Source: Desulfuromonadales bacterium
Lineage (GTDB): Bacteria > Desulfobacterota > Desulfuromonadia > Desulfuromonadales > UBA2294
Assembly (NCBI GenBank): GCA_030591795.1
Contig: JAUVAJ010000128.1
Coordinates: forward strand, 1 to 5,909
Direction: 5' to 3'
Length of the DNA stretch: 5,909 nt
The translations under genes were made by a program, and so were the position numbers. How positions within the stretch are numbered: position 1 is the stretch's first letter; each line of letters begins with the position of its first letter. The notes below the pieces were generated by a model. The model had not been told where the DNA came from. It did not search any database and worked only from the letters and a program-made list of their open reading frames with translations. Positions 5,882 to 5,909 of this stretch are shown here, one piece after another.

Positions 5882-5909
5882 CATGTGGCGGACAAGCAGT
5901 GGGCACTTC

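Noticed and set aside
5715..5909. Plus-strand frame open to the right edge (SFAKASADKP..., VFIFFVEPQRKRTKRNGS...)
   Set aside because: It follows the inverted-repeat block exactly, has only a GTG at 5775 as a possible start and no ribosome-binding site. Such peptides appear as spurious translations of dispersed repeats.
1..5909. CRISPR array, tRNA, rRNA, toxin-antitoxin or defence genes
   Set aside because: I looked for regularly spaced repeats, cloverleaf-like segments and small paired genes and saw none.

Overview
The window reads as an ordinary housekeeping segment of a Gram-negative bacterial chromosome. Every gene I can support lies on the minus strand. In transcription order (right to left) they are gluQ (tRNA-Asp glutamylation), an uncharacterised lipoprotein gene, rho (transcription termination factor), rpmE (ribosomal protein L31), thyX (flavin-dependent thymidylate synthase) and prfA (release factor 1, cut by the left edge). 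A rho / rpmE / prfA neighbourhood is typical of Geobacter- and Desulfuromonas-like bacteria (Desulfuromonadota, formerly Deltaproteobacteria). The short dispersed-repeat styles in the spacers fit that group as well. This placement is an inference from gene order and memory, not from a search.

Region by region: 1-899 holds prfA without its last part. A 52-nt spacer separates it from thyX (952-1644). The 225-nt thyX-rpmE spacer (1645-1869) holds a clear intrinsic terminator behind rpmE and a 118-bp element with near-perfect inverted ends. rpmE (1870-2073) and rho (2189-3436) are separated by a hairpin-bearing spacer with no convincing terminator, so they may be co-transcribed. A 470-nt AT-rich gap (3437-3906) holds the terminator of the lipoprotein gene, a TTGACA-type promoter candidate and what would be a long, structured rho leader. 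The lipoprotein gene (3907-4668) lies 31 nt behind gluQ (4700-5632). The right end (5633-5909) carries a promoter candidate almost touching the gluQ start codon, then a block of nested inverted repeats with no recognisable gene.

Most of the genes serve information processing: aminoacyl-tRNA-like modification (GluQ), transcription termination (Rho), the ribosome (L31) and translation termination (RF1). ThyX supplies dTMP for DNA synthesis. The lipoprotein has no assigned role. I see no mobile-element genes, CRISPR array, tRNA, rRNA or defence system, and no convincing new multi-gene system. The observations most worth a second look are non-coding: the 118-bp inverted-end element, the hairpin block at the right edge, the possible leaderless gluQ mRNA and the long rho leader.
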